From contig NZ_CADIKM010000002.1 in NCBI RefSeq assembly GCF_902859895.1, positions 62,001-126,000 of the forward strand: a DNA stretch of 64,000 nt, written 5' to 3'. The notes below the pieces were generated by a model. It did not search any database and was not told the DNA's origin. It saw only the letters and a list, made by a program, of their open reading frames with translations. The DNA comes from Pararobbsia alpina (lineage in GTDB: Bacteria; Pseudomonadota; Gammaproteobacteria; Burkholderiales; Burkholderiaceae). This document shows positions 46,982 to 57,185 of this stretch, in pieces (the first letter of the stretch is position 1; every line of letters starts with the position of its first letter). Position numbers and translations under genes: made by a program.

Positions 46982-47070
46982 CGGCCGTGGGTTGACGTGA
47001 CGGCCGGGGTTGACGGTCACAGATTGACGGCTCGTAGGTTGATAACCGTCGATTGATGACGACAGGAGCG
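46973..47070. repeat. Degenerate GGTTGACGG-type short repeats after the glycosyltransferase gene
   Basis: About six imperfect units of 13-19 bases share a core G(G/A)TTGA(C/T)G, beginning in the last codons of the glycosyltransferase (GTGGGTTGACGGCC twice in variant form) and running to about 47070. They decay progressively from left to right. The stretch is non-coding apart from its first bases and may be slippage-generated. Confidence 0.6.
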
Positions 47071-47114
47071 CGGGAGCGGTGGCATGCGCTCGCCGCGCTC
47101 CGCTCGCCCAGCGT

Positions 47115-47930
47115 TCAAGCGACCGACTGACTACCTTGCAGGTCGAACAAGCGGGCAAGTTCGAGCGCGACACCCGCATCGAAGTTGTTGCCGATCCGGG
47201 GAACCGCTGGCAGGCGCTGCATCAACAAGGGATTGGCATTGCCCATCATGAACGGCTGACCGGCTGTTTCGAGCATGTCGATATCGTTCATGTTGTCGCC
47301 GAACGCCACGGTATGCGTGGGCTCGATCCCAAGCCGGTCGAGCACGACGCGCAGCGCTCGCCCTTTCGAGACCGTCGGCGACATCACTTCGAGACAGTCC
47401 GCAAGCGAGTAGGTGACGTAGATCGAGTCGCCAAATTCGCGGATCAGATTGGCCTCGACCCGCGCGAGCGTATCCACGCCGCCGATGAACAGCACCTTCG
47501 CGATGTCGTCCCCCGTATGGGCGGTCAGATCCGTGACCTGATATGAGAAGCCCGAATCCTGGTGATACCGGAGCAGTTCCGGTGCATCGCGGTTGATCAG
47601 CCAGTCCTGATCGCCGAAGAGATTGACGGTCGCATCGTCGGCGATCTCACGCGTGACCAGGCGCCTCACGAATTCCGGCGGCACGTTCTCGGAGAACACT
47701 TCGCGGTCGTCGGGGTCATGCACGCGCGCGCCGTTCGAGGTGATCAGGTGTGCCCTGACACCCAGCGTATCGCGAATGCCCGAGACATCGGTGTAGTGGC
47801 GTCCGGTTGCGATCACGATCTCGATGCCTTGCTGTTCGAGCTGGCGCAGGATGTCGATCGTGAAAGGATCGACCTGGTGGTGGGCATTGAGTAGCGTGCC
47901 GTCAAGGTCAGTTGCGATGAGTCTGTACAT
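47115..47930 (-). CDS. HAD-superfamily (Cof-type) sugar-phosphate phosphatase
   Basis: The product of 271 residues belongs to the Cof/HAD-IIB group of phosphatases, which usually act on sugar or nucleotide phosphates in the cytosol. Motif I is ATDLDGTLL with nucleophile D8 and acid D10. Motif III is the Lys in VSKGRALRVVLDRLG and motif IV is FGDNMNDIDMLETAG. It precedes the sugar-kinase gene in the chromosome but lies downstream in transcription (29 bases apart), so the two may form a sugar-phosphate metabolism pair. The substrate is unknown. Confidence 0.88.
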   Translation of the reverse strand: MYRLIATDLDGTLLNAHHQVDPFTIDILRQLEQQGIEIVIATGRHYTDVSGIRDTLGVRAHLITSNGARVHDPDDREVFSENVPPEFVRRLVTREIADDATVNLFGDQDWLINRDAPELLRYHQDSGFSYQVTDLTAHTGDDIAKVLFIGGVDTLARVEANLIREFGDSIYVTYSLADCLEVMSPTVSKGRALRVVLDRLGIEPTHTVAFGDNMNDIDMLETAGQPFMMGNANPLLMQRLPAVPRIGNNFDAGVALELARLFDLQGSQSVA

Positions 47931-47959
47931 GGCGGATTCGGAAGGGCAGCCCCGGTATT

Positions 47960-48898
47960 CTACGCGTGTGGCTTGTATCCCGACTCGCGCCGGTTCTCCG
48001 GGCTTGCCCCATCTGGAACATTTCCCATCTCGGCGAGCGCAAGGGCGAGCGCACCGCTGACCGAATCCTGGGACGGTGGCCGGAGCCTCGAAGCAAAGCG
48101 ATGCGGCACGAAAGGCGCGAGCACTTGAGCCAGCCCGCCGCAGAGCGCGATCGGAACGGTCTCAATCGGATCGAGCGCATCGATCATGCGGCCGATTTCG
48201 TCCCCGGCCTGTTCGAGCAGGGCACGCGCAAATGGGTGCGCCGCACGTGCGTCGGTCGCGTAGGCAATGACGATCGGCGCAAGGCCCGCGCAGGCGGTCT
48301 GGTCCGCCGCGCACGACCATTCGACGAGTTCGTCGCGCGTCGCGGCACCGGTATGCGCACGCAGACTGGCCGAGAACGCATCGGCCGCACGCCGGCCGTC
48401 CATCACCTGCTGGAGATAAACCAAGGCGCGCAGACCCAGCCACGCACCGCTTGCCTCGTCGCCCGACGGAAACCCATAACCACCGACCATGTGCAATTCC
48501 TGCTTCGAGTCAAGCGTGGCCGCGATACTGCCGGTGCCAAGCGCCACGATGATGCCGGATTGACCCCGATGCGCGCCCCACAGCGTGGTGAACGCATCAG
48601 AATGCAGGAGCAACGCCACGCCGGCGGGCGCCGCCTGAACGAATGTTCGTCGCCATTCGGCATTGTTGACGCCGGACAAGCCGCAGCAAAGCGTGCATTC
48701 GCGCCAGTCCAATACGCGCGTCGCCGAAACGAAGGCCGCGCGCACTGCCTTCTGGATTTCCTGCCATGCCCGCCCCACGCCGAGACCGAGCGCCGACGGC
48801 CCGCCGTCTGCCCGCGCAAGCACCGTACCCCGTGCGTCCGCGAGCAGGACACGGGTTCCGGTGCCGCCGCCGTCCACGCCGATTGCAAAACGACTCAT
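47960..48898 (-). CDS. BadF/BadG/BcrA-type ATPase, probable N-acetylglucosamine kinase
   Basis: The 312-residue product belongs to the ASKHA sugar-kinase-like group often annotated as N-acetylglucosamine kinase. Visible motifs are the phosphate-1 loop IGVDGGGTGTRVLLAD, the LGTGSIAATL loop and SGDEASGAWLG. The start at 48898 was chosen because GGGAGG lies 6 bases before it and it gives MSRFAIGVDGGG. An in-frame upstream extension of 34 residues looks unlike the family. It is followed by the HAD phosphatase, suggesting recycling or phosphorylation of an amino sugar. Confidence 0.85.
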   Translation of the reverse strand: MSRFAIGVDGGGTGTRVLLADARGTVLARADGGPSALGLGVGRAWQEIQKAVRAAFVSATRVLDWRECTLCCGLSGVNNAEWRRTFVQAAPAGVALLLHSDAFTTLWGAHRGQSGIIVALGTGSIAATLDSKQELHMVGGYGFPSGDEASGAWLGLRALVYLQQVMDGRRAADAFSASLRAHTGAATRDELVEWSCAADQTACAGLAPIVIAYATDARAAHPFARALLEQAGDEIGRMIDALDPIETVPIALCGGLAQVLAPFVPHRFASRLRPPSQDSVSGALALALAEMGNVPDGASPENRRESGYKPHA

Positions 48899-49147
48899 CC
48901 TCATCCTCCCTGCGCCAGGGCCGCTCGGACCCGGCCGCGTTCCAACAGTCGCCAACTCGCCGCCATTTTGCCGCATGTGGCCCGAAAGCAACATGGACAC
49001 CCTTCACAACAAGATTTGATTGCGCATTGTGAACAAACCGCCAAAATTGCCACATCTAAGAAGCGCTGGCTCATATTTACCGCGCTTCCGTATGACATTG
49101 GGTGTGAAGACGATTGCGCACATCGTTAGCGCGACGGAGACCCTAGA

Positions 49148-49573
49148 ATGAAAACCGTACACTTCCTCAGCCACCAACAGATTTTCGATACGGCGGCCGC
49201 GCACCTGTTCACGCAGGGTCGTGCCGCACTGCTGCCACGCGGGGGCGGCGCGTACCGGGGTTACTGCGGAGGATGTCCCGTCGGTAATTTCATCAAGCCG
49301 CGCGACTACATGACGGCGCTCGAAGGCATTCCTGTCCGCTATCTGAATAAGCCCGCAAACGAGGTTCCGCCCTACATGGACGCGGGTGTCGTCCAGCTTC
49401 GCAAGGCCTTGCTGCGTTCAAAAATCAACGTCTACGATCCGCTGACTGTCGAGCTGCTCAGTTGCCTGCAGAACGTACACGACGTGTTCGGTGTCTGGGA
49501 ATGGCGTGACCGCCTCCTATCGATCGCTCGCCAGTTCAGCCTGAACAGCGGAATTACGAAATCCGCTGCCTAG
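49148..49573 (+). CDS. Uncharacterised 141-residue protein with CxxC motif
   Basis: I do not recognise a function. The protein has 141 residues, no signal peptide or membrane helix, and a CxxC pair in YRGYCGGCPVGNFIKP (about residues 38-43), which could bind metal or be redox active. The C-terminal half is helical (SCLQNVHDVFGVWEWRDRLL). GGAGA lies about 7 bases before the ATG. Codon use matches its neighbours, so it looks like a genuine, resident gene. It stands alone. Confidence 0.7.
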   Translation: MKTVHFLSHQQIFDTAAAHLFTQGRAALLPRGGGAYRGYCGGCPVGNFIKPRDYMTALEGIPVRYLNKPANEVPPYMDAGVVQLRKALLRSKINVYDPLTVELLSCLQNVHDVFGVWEWRDRLLSIARQFSLNSGITKSAA

Positions 49574-50110
49574 ACGGCCTGGGTTCTTCAGGCAAACAGA
49601 ACTCACCTGGGGTTCCTCGCCGTCCAATCCGCTCTTTGCGCTACGCGGGGGCGAATGTCAGGTTATTTGTCTGCCAATTGACTAGCCTTCCGCCGCGTTG
49701 ATCGAGTAGCGCAATCTGCCGAAGCTGCGAATGGCGAAAGAGGACAGAACTTGTGTACCGTTTTCGCGCGTATATTGCCTGGCGCATTAATCATTTCCGG
49801 CCTTAGGTCAGTAATATTTAAGCGCATAGGTCGTAAATCGTTTGCGCCATACTCTTCCGCCTGACTCCAAGATCATTTCTCGGCAGTAATAATACTTTCG
49901 CACAGGCGACCAAGCCCCCCGTGCGTCGTAGCATTTCCCATGAATCGGGCTGCATCTGATTCCTTTCATTTGCGCAAACACATTTATATCAAAATCGTCA
50001 CAATCATTTCACCCCAAAAATCACCGAAATCGGTTAATGTTGGATATAAGGCAGCGCTGAAAATCATGAATATCCATTCTATCCGCTACTGTTAGGCCTA
50101 TGAATAAAAC
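49574..50110. other. Gene-free, AT-richer interval (537 bases)
   Basis: No open frame with coding character was seen. The second half (about 49770-50110) is markedly AT-rich compared with the window and precedes a small gene of unknown function, so it may hold promoters or be a boundary of acquired DNA. Confidence 0.6.
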
Positions 50111-50419
50111 ATGAAAATCGCGAGACAGCCGAACCTCAAACCGGACAGGGCACTTGAAAAAGAGATCGCCCGGATTCGCGACGCATTGCCCGACATTGTT
50201 GCCCGCGAAGCGTCGGAAATCGCGAGCAAGCAGCATGACAACCGCGTAGCAGCGCTCGATGACATCCAGCGCCGCATTACGCAGGGCGAGCGAACGCCGT
50301 TTGCCCAGGCGTTTTTTGAATGCCTGCTCGAATGGCTCGCGCAGCGCGAACACTACGACACCGCACAGGCGGTGCGAACCTTCATCGACGAGCGCTTCGC
50401 GCCGACTAGAACGGGATGA
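50111..50419 (+). CDS. Small uncharacterised helical protein (102 residues)
   Basis: I do not recognise a family. The product is charged and helix-rich (DRALEKEIARIRDALPDIVA, LDDIQRRITQGERT, FFECLLEWLAQREHYDTA) with no signal peptide or membrane segment. Codon use looks coding. Its 3' end overlaps the convergent gene 50406-50660 by 14 bases. No clear ribosome site is visible before the ATG, so the start is uncertain. Confidence 0.6.
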   Translation: MKIARQPNLKPDRALEKEIARIRDALPDIVAREASEIASKQHDNRVAALDDIQRRITQGERTPFAQAFFECLLEWLAQREHYDTAQAVRTFIDERFAPTRTG

Positions 50420-50660
50420 TTCCCTGCCGTTGCTCGTCCGCCTGCCGGTCGCGCTCCCGTTCCAGTACGAGCAAGGCACGATTGAGCTCGGAAATCAGCG
50501 CATGTACCTGGTCCGAGCTCAGCGCGTAGTGCTGGCAGTCGTCATCCGCGCGATACGCAAGCGCATCGCGCGAATATAGCGGAAAGGCAATACCCAGTTT
50601 CCCCTCTTGTGGCAGCGCCCGGATTTCCCAGGCGCCTTCCGTCCCTTCCCTTTCGTTCAT
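50406..50660 (-). CDS. Small uncharacterised protein (84 residues), convergent with its neighbour
   Basis: The product contains WEIRALPQEGKLGIAFPLYS, then DDDCQHYALSSDQVHALISE and ALLVLERERDRQADEQ. It is probably a small soluble alpha/beta protein; the family is unknown. The ATG at 50660 with GCAGGT about 9 bases upstream is preferred over a TTG at 50675. It is convergent with, and overlaps by 14 bases, the gene at 50111-50419. Confidence 0.6.
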   Translation of the reverse strand: MNEREGTEGAWEIRALPQEGKLGIAFPLYSRDALAYRADDDCQHYALSSDQVHALISELNRALLVLERERDRQADEQRQGIIPF

Positions 50661-51004
50661 TTTCTTTACCTGCAAAGACCTGCTTACCCCGAGGTCGGAA
50701 TCATCGCTAGCTCAAGGTCCGATACTCCTTTTCCGGCCGGACACCTGCATTCAAGCGTGAGCGCACACATGAACGAACAACTACGCGAACCACCACCACG
50801 ATCCGCCTTGCGCGATGCTCCCGCGCCGCCGGGCGCATTGAGTGCTGCGTCAGCGTGCACAGATTATTACCGAAGTAATACACGTCATAGACGACGAACT
50901 GAGGCCTCTTCCCCCGTGTACTCTGCCGCTCGCACGCACGCCGACCGATCGACATTCCTGCAGTCCACATGCGCGGTGGGCGAATTGCCGTCGCCCGCCG
51001 CCAT
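50661..51004. other. Gene-free interval (344 bases)
   Basis: No gene was seen. It contains a short dyad TATTAC-CGAA-GTAATA (50865-50880), which could be an operator for the small gene at 50406-50660 or a weak transcript end of the autotransporter. Confidence 0.55.
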
Positions 51005-54000
51005 TCAGAATACATACCGAAACGTACCGAGGATTTCATTACCCGTCGCGCTCGGCGCGCCGCGCCCCGACACATGCTCGAAGCTCACATACCCGCTCAT
51101 GCGCTGCTGAAGTCGAACCGAAATCCCACAGCCATATTTGAGCGCATTGCCGCCGGTATCGTCGTAGAACACGACGCCGCCGACCGTCTCGTGATTGTGG
51201 CCGACCAGCGAGCGCACGTAGTCGACTGTCACGAACGGCGAGATCTCGCCGGCTCCGCGCGACGATTGAAACGCGAATGCATGACTGAGCCGCGTGCCGA
51301 TCCTGGCCGCCAGACTCGACGCATTGCCGAGGTCGGTCTGCACGCCGTCGACGTCGGTGAACGGGCGAAAATGATCGGTCTGGTAAGCGAGCGCCGCGCG
51401 CGGCTCGATCGTCGCCCAGCGGCCGAGCACGAACGGCAGGCCGGCTTCGAGCGACGTGACGAAGCCGCTGCCCGAGGTGCTGCCGACCGAACCGCGCTCA
51501 TCGGTCGAAAAGCCGACATTGGTAAAGAAAAGGCCCTGTGCGACAAGGTCCGCATAGGCGCCGCCGGCGCTCCGGTAGGTCGCGGTCAATCCGAATCCCG
51601 TCGCATCGAAGCGCGAGACCGAATGGTTGACGGCGACCGTGCTGCGCGAGCCACCCTGGCTCATCACGATATTGCCGTCGACGCGGTCGCCTTCGGCGAA
51701 CACGCCCGGCCACGTCACCCCACCGCCAGCCTGGAGCATCCAGATTCGCTGGTGAAAATCAGGCTGCAAGCTGCCCGTGACTGTACCGGTCCAGCCCTTC
51801 ACGCGGACGAATGCGTTCGGGGCGTAAGGGAAGCCGTTGGCAGCATCAAGCGCATTGAGCGTATCGAGCGGCGGCGGCGTCAGATCTCCGACGCGCTTAT
51901 GCAGATCGTCGAGCAGCACACTTGCATAGTGCAGCGCGCCGGTCGGCAATGCGAGATAGGCCGGCACCTGGGGAACCACGAGTTCCTGCCCCGGGAGTTC
52001 GCCTTCGGGACCGATGCCGACCGGTTGACCGGGCAAGTTCCCATCGGGCGGCGTACCGGGCTGCAATACCTGTTCGGTTTGCAGCCGGAAGTCGTTGAAC
52101 TGCGTGACACCGTGCGCTGCAAGCGCCGGATCGAGTTCGCCCGGCGCCGCCTGTGCCGGAGCGAAATGGACGAGGCGCATCTGATACGGACCCGCCGCCA
52201 CGTAACCGCCGGACAAGGTGAAATTCTGCGGCGACGCCTCGCCGCCGACCTGCACGATGGATATGCCGCTGGTCGGCGTCACGCCGGTCAGCGCCGGTTG
52301 CGATCGACCGACGGAACTCACATGAATCGTCGTCGCACCGCTCGCCGCGCCCACGACCAGCAGACGATCGGTGAACTGGTTGCCGGGGCCGCCGTCATTG
52401 AGTTGGCTATCGAGCGCCAGTACACGCCCGTGCTCGCGTAGTCGCCACCGATTGTCATCGCGCCGATCGCCGTACCGATGCTGTTCGAGACATTGCCAAG
52501 CGCACCGTTCGCGGAGACAACCGGCACACTGAAAGCATGAGCGACGTTGCCGGGTGCGAGTTGCCCGGCATTCACAACGTTGCCGTTGATCGCGACGATG
52601 CCCGAGAGCGTCGTGCCCGAGCCGACATTCACAGACGAATCGAGTGAACCGTTCACCATGAGTTCGCCGGCCGCCACCGAAGTGCCGCCCTGGTAGGTAT
52701 TGGCACCCGTCAGCACGAGGAGCGACGGACCGGTCTTGACGAGGCCACCCGTTCCCGCGATCGCACCGCTGAACAGCGAAGCCTGTCCATTGGCACCGAC
52801 GCTCAGCGTCGCCGCGTCGAGCAGCACCGCACCGCTGCCGTCCGCACTGCCCGTGAGCGCGCCGATCGTCTGGTCGCCGTGCACCGCTAGTGTCGCGGCG
52901 GGTGCGAGCACGATCGTGCTGTGGGCCGACAGAGCGTTCACGACACGTGCACTCAACGTTCCGCCATCGACGAGGGTCGGGCCGCCATACGTGTTCGGGC
53001 CGCTGAGTTCGAGCTCGCCCGCCCCCTGCTTCTCGAGCGCACCGTTGCCCGAGAGCACGCCGGCATAGCTGAAGACCGCGCTGGTGGGTGCCGTACGCAC
53101 CAGACCTTCCGACACGATCTGCCGCGGCAGGAACTCGCTCGGCGAATCCAGCAGGGCACCTGCGCCGACATGTGCGCTCGCGGCCGCCGCATCGGCTTCG
53201 AGCTGCAATTGGCCCGAGCGGACGTCGATCGTCCCCGGTGCACCGCTTGAAGGAGCGAAGCCCCATGCGCCCGCATCGATCTTGACCAGATGGCTCAGGC
53301 CGCTGACGGCATTCGTGAAGGTATCCTGCCCATTGCCCGCCAGCGTCAAGGTGTTCTCACCGCTACCGAGCGCAAGAGGACCCGCGATCCGCGAACCCGG
53401 ATAAACCGTCACAAGATTGATTCCGCCGTCGAACTCGACCGCGCCATTGATCACACCGTAGTTGACCAGCGTCAACGAACTCGTGCCGAAGAACACTGAG
53501 CCGCCTTGTAGTGAAGTGATCACGCCGCTCGCACGATTCACGACAGTCGAGCTTGAGTTGAGCAACAGTCCCGCGTCGAGCCGACTCTCGATCAGGCCGC
53601 TGTTGTCGATCATGACGTGGCCTTCGCTCGCTTCGATACTCGACGAACTGAGTTGCGGGCCCGTGCCGATCAGGCGTGCACCCGCCGCGATCGTGATGCG
53701 TCCGCCCGACCTCAGGACAATGGTCTCGGCGCCTCCTCCGGCGAGGCCGCCTCCCGTCACCGCGGTGTTCTGCACAAGCGTATTCGGGCCGAGGGTGATC
53801 GTGGAGTCCGAGCCGAGCGCGATCGCATTGACGTCGCCGACCACGATCTGGGCGCCCTCGGTCAGGGTGACGGTCCAGTTGTTGCTCAAGGCGTAGCGTC
53901 CGATCGTGCTCGTCCAGGGATTCGGCGGCGACGCGTCGCAGTTGGCCGTGCGGCCCGCGATCACGCAATTCCCGTAGGCAGCCTCGATATCGAGGCCCTC

Positions 54001-54102
54001 GAGACCGAACAGCCAGATGCAGAGGGCAACAGGGAGCCAGGTCGTGCGCGGCGCGCCGCGCGCGCACCTGGATTTCGGGAAGGCCGCGTCGGGCTCGGGC
54101 AT
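51005..54102 (-). pseudogene. Autotransporter (type V secretion) interrupted by a frameshift
   Basis: A 5' frame (54102 to about 52423) encodes a signal-like hydrophobic N-terminus (WLPVALCIWLFGLEGL) and a Gly/Ser/Thr-rich beta-helix passenger. Passenger-associated repeats are present (GTGGLVKTGPSLLVLTGANT and GNGALEKQGAGELELSGPNT). A second frame (52420 to 51005) continues with LALDSQLNDGGPGNQFTDRL, a linker, and a C-terminal beta-barrel ending FRYVF. The join needs one base added at about 52420-52423; the unshifted frame adds 35 unrelated residues and stops at 52318. Restored, the protein would have about 1032 residues. No homopolymer is at the site, so mutation or a sequencing error is likelier than phase variation. 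Confidence 0.85.
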
Positions 54103-54248
54103 CGTCCTCCTCGTCGGAAGAAACGTGCCGTTCGTCGATCATCCGGCACGCGCGGCGCGAGGGCCGCACTTGCTCACGAGTGTAGAAAAGCGCAGGGAGG
54201 ATTCAAGCCATTGCGCTTATGTTTCGCGCCCTCTTCGTTCGCTGTGTT

Positions 54249-56564
54249 TCAGCGCTTCGTGATGCATGCCACCCGGTAGACCCCATCCTCGACTTCGACA
54301 CCATGCGTATCGTGTGTGAAACCCGGAAACCGCAGGTCGAACTGTTCAAGTGCCTTCAGATAGCCGAGCAGCGGGCCATCCGCCGGACCGGCGTTCTCCC
54401 CGGGCATCAACAGCGGAATACCGGGTGGATAGGGCACGACACCCGTCGCCACCGTGCGCCCCTCCATTTCCGAGAGTTCAAGCAACTCGATCTCGTTGTG
54501 GACGAGCAGTTCGTAGGCTTCCGTCGGACTGAAGTCGGGATACGGCAAGTTCGAGAAGCCGCGCGACATCATCTCCGTCGTCTTCAGGTCGCTCATCGCA
54601 CGGAACATCAGGTCGCAGAACTCACGCAGGCCGACGCCGCGATAGCGCCCTGGATAGCTTGCGACGAGATCGGGCAAGACCTGATCGAGCTTCACATTCA
54701 CGTCGTAGTCGCGCTTGAAATCGAGCAGGGTGTTGACGAGCGTCCCCCATTTGCCTTTGGTCACACCCACCGAAAACAGCACGAGGATCGTGAAGTCGGT
54801 GGTCTTTTCGACGACGATCCCCTGCCGGGCGAGATAGGCCGTGACGATGCAGGCAGGGATGCCGACCGGCATCAGGCCACCCGCCGGGGCGATACCCGGC
54901 GTGACGATCGATACCTTGATCGGGTCGAGCATGCAGTAGTCGTCTTCGATATCGCCGAAGCCGTGCCAGGCCTCATTGGGATGGAGAACCCAGCACGCGG
55001 GATCGGTCACGAGGAGTTCTTCGCCAGCTTCATGAAACGGTGTGCGGCGCCCGGTCTTGCGATCGGTCACGACGTCGGGCTGCCAACCCGTGAAGAACCA
55101 GTCGCTCTTGTCCTCGAACTCGGCATGCAGGCGGGAGAGCATCTGCCGAAACGCGACAGCCTCGCGGATCGCATCGGTCGTCAGGGCCTGGCCGCCCGGG
55201 CCGTCCATCATCGCCGCACTCACGTCGTTCGATGCGATGATCGCGTAATTCGGCGACGTCGACGCATGCATCATGAAGGCTTCGTTGAAACGGGGATGAT
55301 CGATCGAGTTGCGGCCGTCGCGCACATGAATGAAGGAGGCCTGCGACAAGGCCGCGAGCAGCTTGTGGGTCGATTGCGTCGCGAAGACCGTCGGCTTTGA
55401 CGCATCATGGGCGGCCGGGTCGCCGTGCATCGCATGACGGTCCTTGTAGATCGGGTTGAAGCGCGCATAGCCGTACCAGGCTTCGTCGAAATGCAGGCGA
55501 TCGACGCTTTGTCCGAGCAGATCCTCGAGGCGCGTGACGTTGTAGCATAGACCGTCATAGGTCGAGTTCGTCACGAGTGCGTGGATGGGCGTCGTATCGA
55601 TGCCCTCATGTTTCTTCACGAGGGGATTCTGTTCGATCGACAGCCGGATCGCCGCGGCCGTGAGTCGCTCAGGCCTGATCGGTCCGATGATGCCGTAGTG
55701 ATTGCGCGAGGGTACGAGATACGTGGGAATCGCACCCGACATCGTCATCGAGTGCTCGGCCGATTTGTGACAGTTGCGGTCACACAAGGCGATCTGGTTG
55801 CGCGTGACGCTCGCCATCAGGATGACGCGATTCGAGGTCGAAGAACCGTTCGTCACATGATACGTCCGGTGCGAGCCGAATACGCGTGCCGCATACCGCT
55901 CGCTCTCGCCGATCGGGCCGCTGTGGTCGAGCAGCGAACCCAATTCGCCGACCGAGATCGACAGGTCGGAACGGAACAGCGCCTCGCCGAAGAATTCGAA
56001 GAATGCGCGCCCGACCGTCGATTTGAGAAACGCTGTGCCCCCCGTATGGCCGGGCGTGTGCCACGAGTATTCATAGACTTGCGAAAACCGGGCGAGCGCA
56101 CCGAACATCGGCGGCAGCACGGTTTCGCGATACCGCTCGATCGACGCGACGATGCGCCCGCCGATGAACGCCGTCGTGTCCTCGAGCATCCAGATGAAGT
56201 CGTCGGCCTTCTGCATCGCGTCGACGGGGACCGTCGACACGCTCGTGCGAGTGGCGAGCAGGAAGATCGGCACCGTCGCGCTGCGCAGGCGTTGTGCGTC
56301 GAGCACGGTGCTCGCCTGCGCGTGCGTGGGGTCGTTGCCGAGTTCCCAGCTCAGCAGCAGGCACTGGATGGCGGGATCCGAATTGACCACCGCCTGCGCG
56401 TCCTCGAGCGATGAGGCGATCACAACCTCGACGAGACGTTGCTCGAGCTCGGTGACGAGCTTCTGTGCCGCGCGGCCGCTCGCCGTGCTTGCATCGATCT
56501 CGTGATGAACCAGCAATGCCTTCATGCCGAGGCGGCGGGACGCCTGTTGCGTCAGTGAAGCCAT
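54249..56564 (-). CDS. Orn/Lys/Arg decarboxylase (PLP-dependent, large inducible type)
   Basis: This cytosolic enzyme decarboxylates a basic amino acid to a polyamine or agmatine, often for acid resistance or polyamine supply. The 771-residue product has a receiver-like wing domain (about residues 14-135), the fold-type I PLP core with the cofactor Lys near residue 401 (ATQSTHKLLAALSQASFIHV), DEAWYGYARF and HTPGHTGG, and a C-terminal domain. The length fits AdiA/CadA-type enzymes. Which of the three substrates is used cannot be decided by eye. GGGAG lies 6 bases before the ATG. It is divergent from the GH114-like gene. Confidence 0.93.
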   Translation of the reverse strand: MASLTQQASRRLGMKALLVHHEIDASTASGRAAQKLVTELEQRLVEVVIASSLEDAQAVVNSDPAIQCLLLSWELGNDPTHAQASTVLDAQRLRSATVPIFLLATRTSVSTVPVDAMQKADDFIWMLEDTTAFIGGRIVASIERYRETVLPPMFGALARFSQVYEYSWHTPGHTGGTAFLKSTVGRAFFEFFGEALFRSDLSISVGELGSLLDHSGPIGESERYAARVFGSHRTYHVTNGSSTSNRVILMASVTRNQIALCDRNCHKSAEHSMTMSGAIPTYLVPSRNHYGIIGPIRPERLTAAAIRLSIEQNPLVKKHEGIDTTPIHALVTNSTYDGLCYNVTRLEDLLGQSVDRLHFDEAWYGYARFNPIYKDRHAMHGDPAAHDASKPTVFATQSTHKLLAALSQASFIHVRDGRNSIDHPRFNEAFMMHASTSPNYAIIASNDVSAAMMDGPGGQALTTDAIREAVAFRQMLSRLHAEFEDKSDWFFTGWQPDVVTDRKTGRRTPFHEAGEELLVTDPACWVLHPNEAWHGFGDIEDDYCMLDPIKVSIVTPGIAPAGGLMPVGIPACIVTAYLARQGIVVEKTTDFTILVLFSVGVTKGKWGTLVNTLLDFKRDYDVNVKLDQVLPDLVASYPGRYRGVGLREFCDLMFRAMSDLKTTEMMSRGFSNLPYPDFSPTEAYELLVHNEIELLELSEMEGRTVATGVVPYPPGIPLLMPGENAGPADGPLLGYLKALEQFDLRFPGFTHDTHGVEVEDGVYRVACITKR

Positions 56565-57185
56565 GGGTTGCTCCCTGGTGTGTCGCCACGAGGCCCGACC
56601 GGACTGCGGCGCGTGCGATGGATTCCTGCTTTCGCGACGACCGGCCGGGAGCCGGAGCTTCGCGAACTACTCGTCAATCCGTTAGAGCAAGACCACGCCG
56701 TCCACGGTAATCGGCCATCCGAAGATGGCAACTCCTCTCATGGCGTCACGATTTGCCGGTAGCATGGCATCCCTGCGCGCATTATTTTCTCGGCACCATC
56801 AAGGTTGCCGGAATCAGGCCGATCTTAGGAGCTCAAGAGACGCCGGAGAGCGGAGCGCAATGGTCCAGCGGCATTTCGATTAGACGGTAAAACCAATACT
56901 AGTAAGCGTTCGGACTTTGGCAAGAATATCAGCTTTCATTTCATAAAATTCCATCTCAAGCACGTTGAATTTCTCGCACGCTAATGCTTAGTGGGTGCGG
57001 AATAAATCGTTGCCGCGCTAATAACAAACCGTGGAAATGCACACATGCAGAAGCAACCATTCGGTCGCGGAGCGCGGCGTGACGAACCGCACGTTGGCGT
57101 GAAGAAGAGGGGTGGATTGAGCGGCTCGGATCTCGTCTGGCTACGGCCCATGGCGGAAACAATTGGGCACGCGACGAAGCGGCGC
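56565..57185. other. Divergent promoter region (621 bases), no gene seen
   Basis: This is the interval between the decarboxylase (-) and the lipoprotein gene (+). The part from about 56880 to 57040 is AT-rich and probably holds promoters. In-frame codons upstream of 57186 stay open back to 57045 but look like leader, not protein. Confidence 0.55.

Noticed and set aside
52318-54102. Passenger part of the autotransporter as a complete stand-alone gene
   Set aside because: Its last 35 residues do not fit the repeat structure, while the barrel frame continues the motif exactly after a one-base shift.
56960-57010. TCAAG plus GC(A)CGCTAA as a sigma-28 promoter for the GH114-like gene
   Set aside because: The -10-like part lacks GCCGATA and the spacing is off; weaker than chance-level confidence compared with the other five sites.
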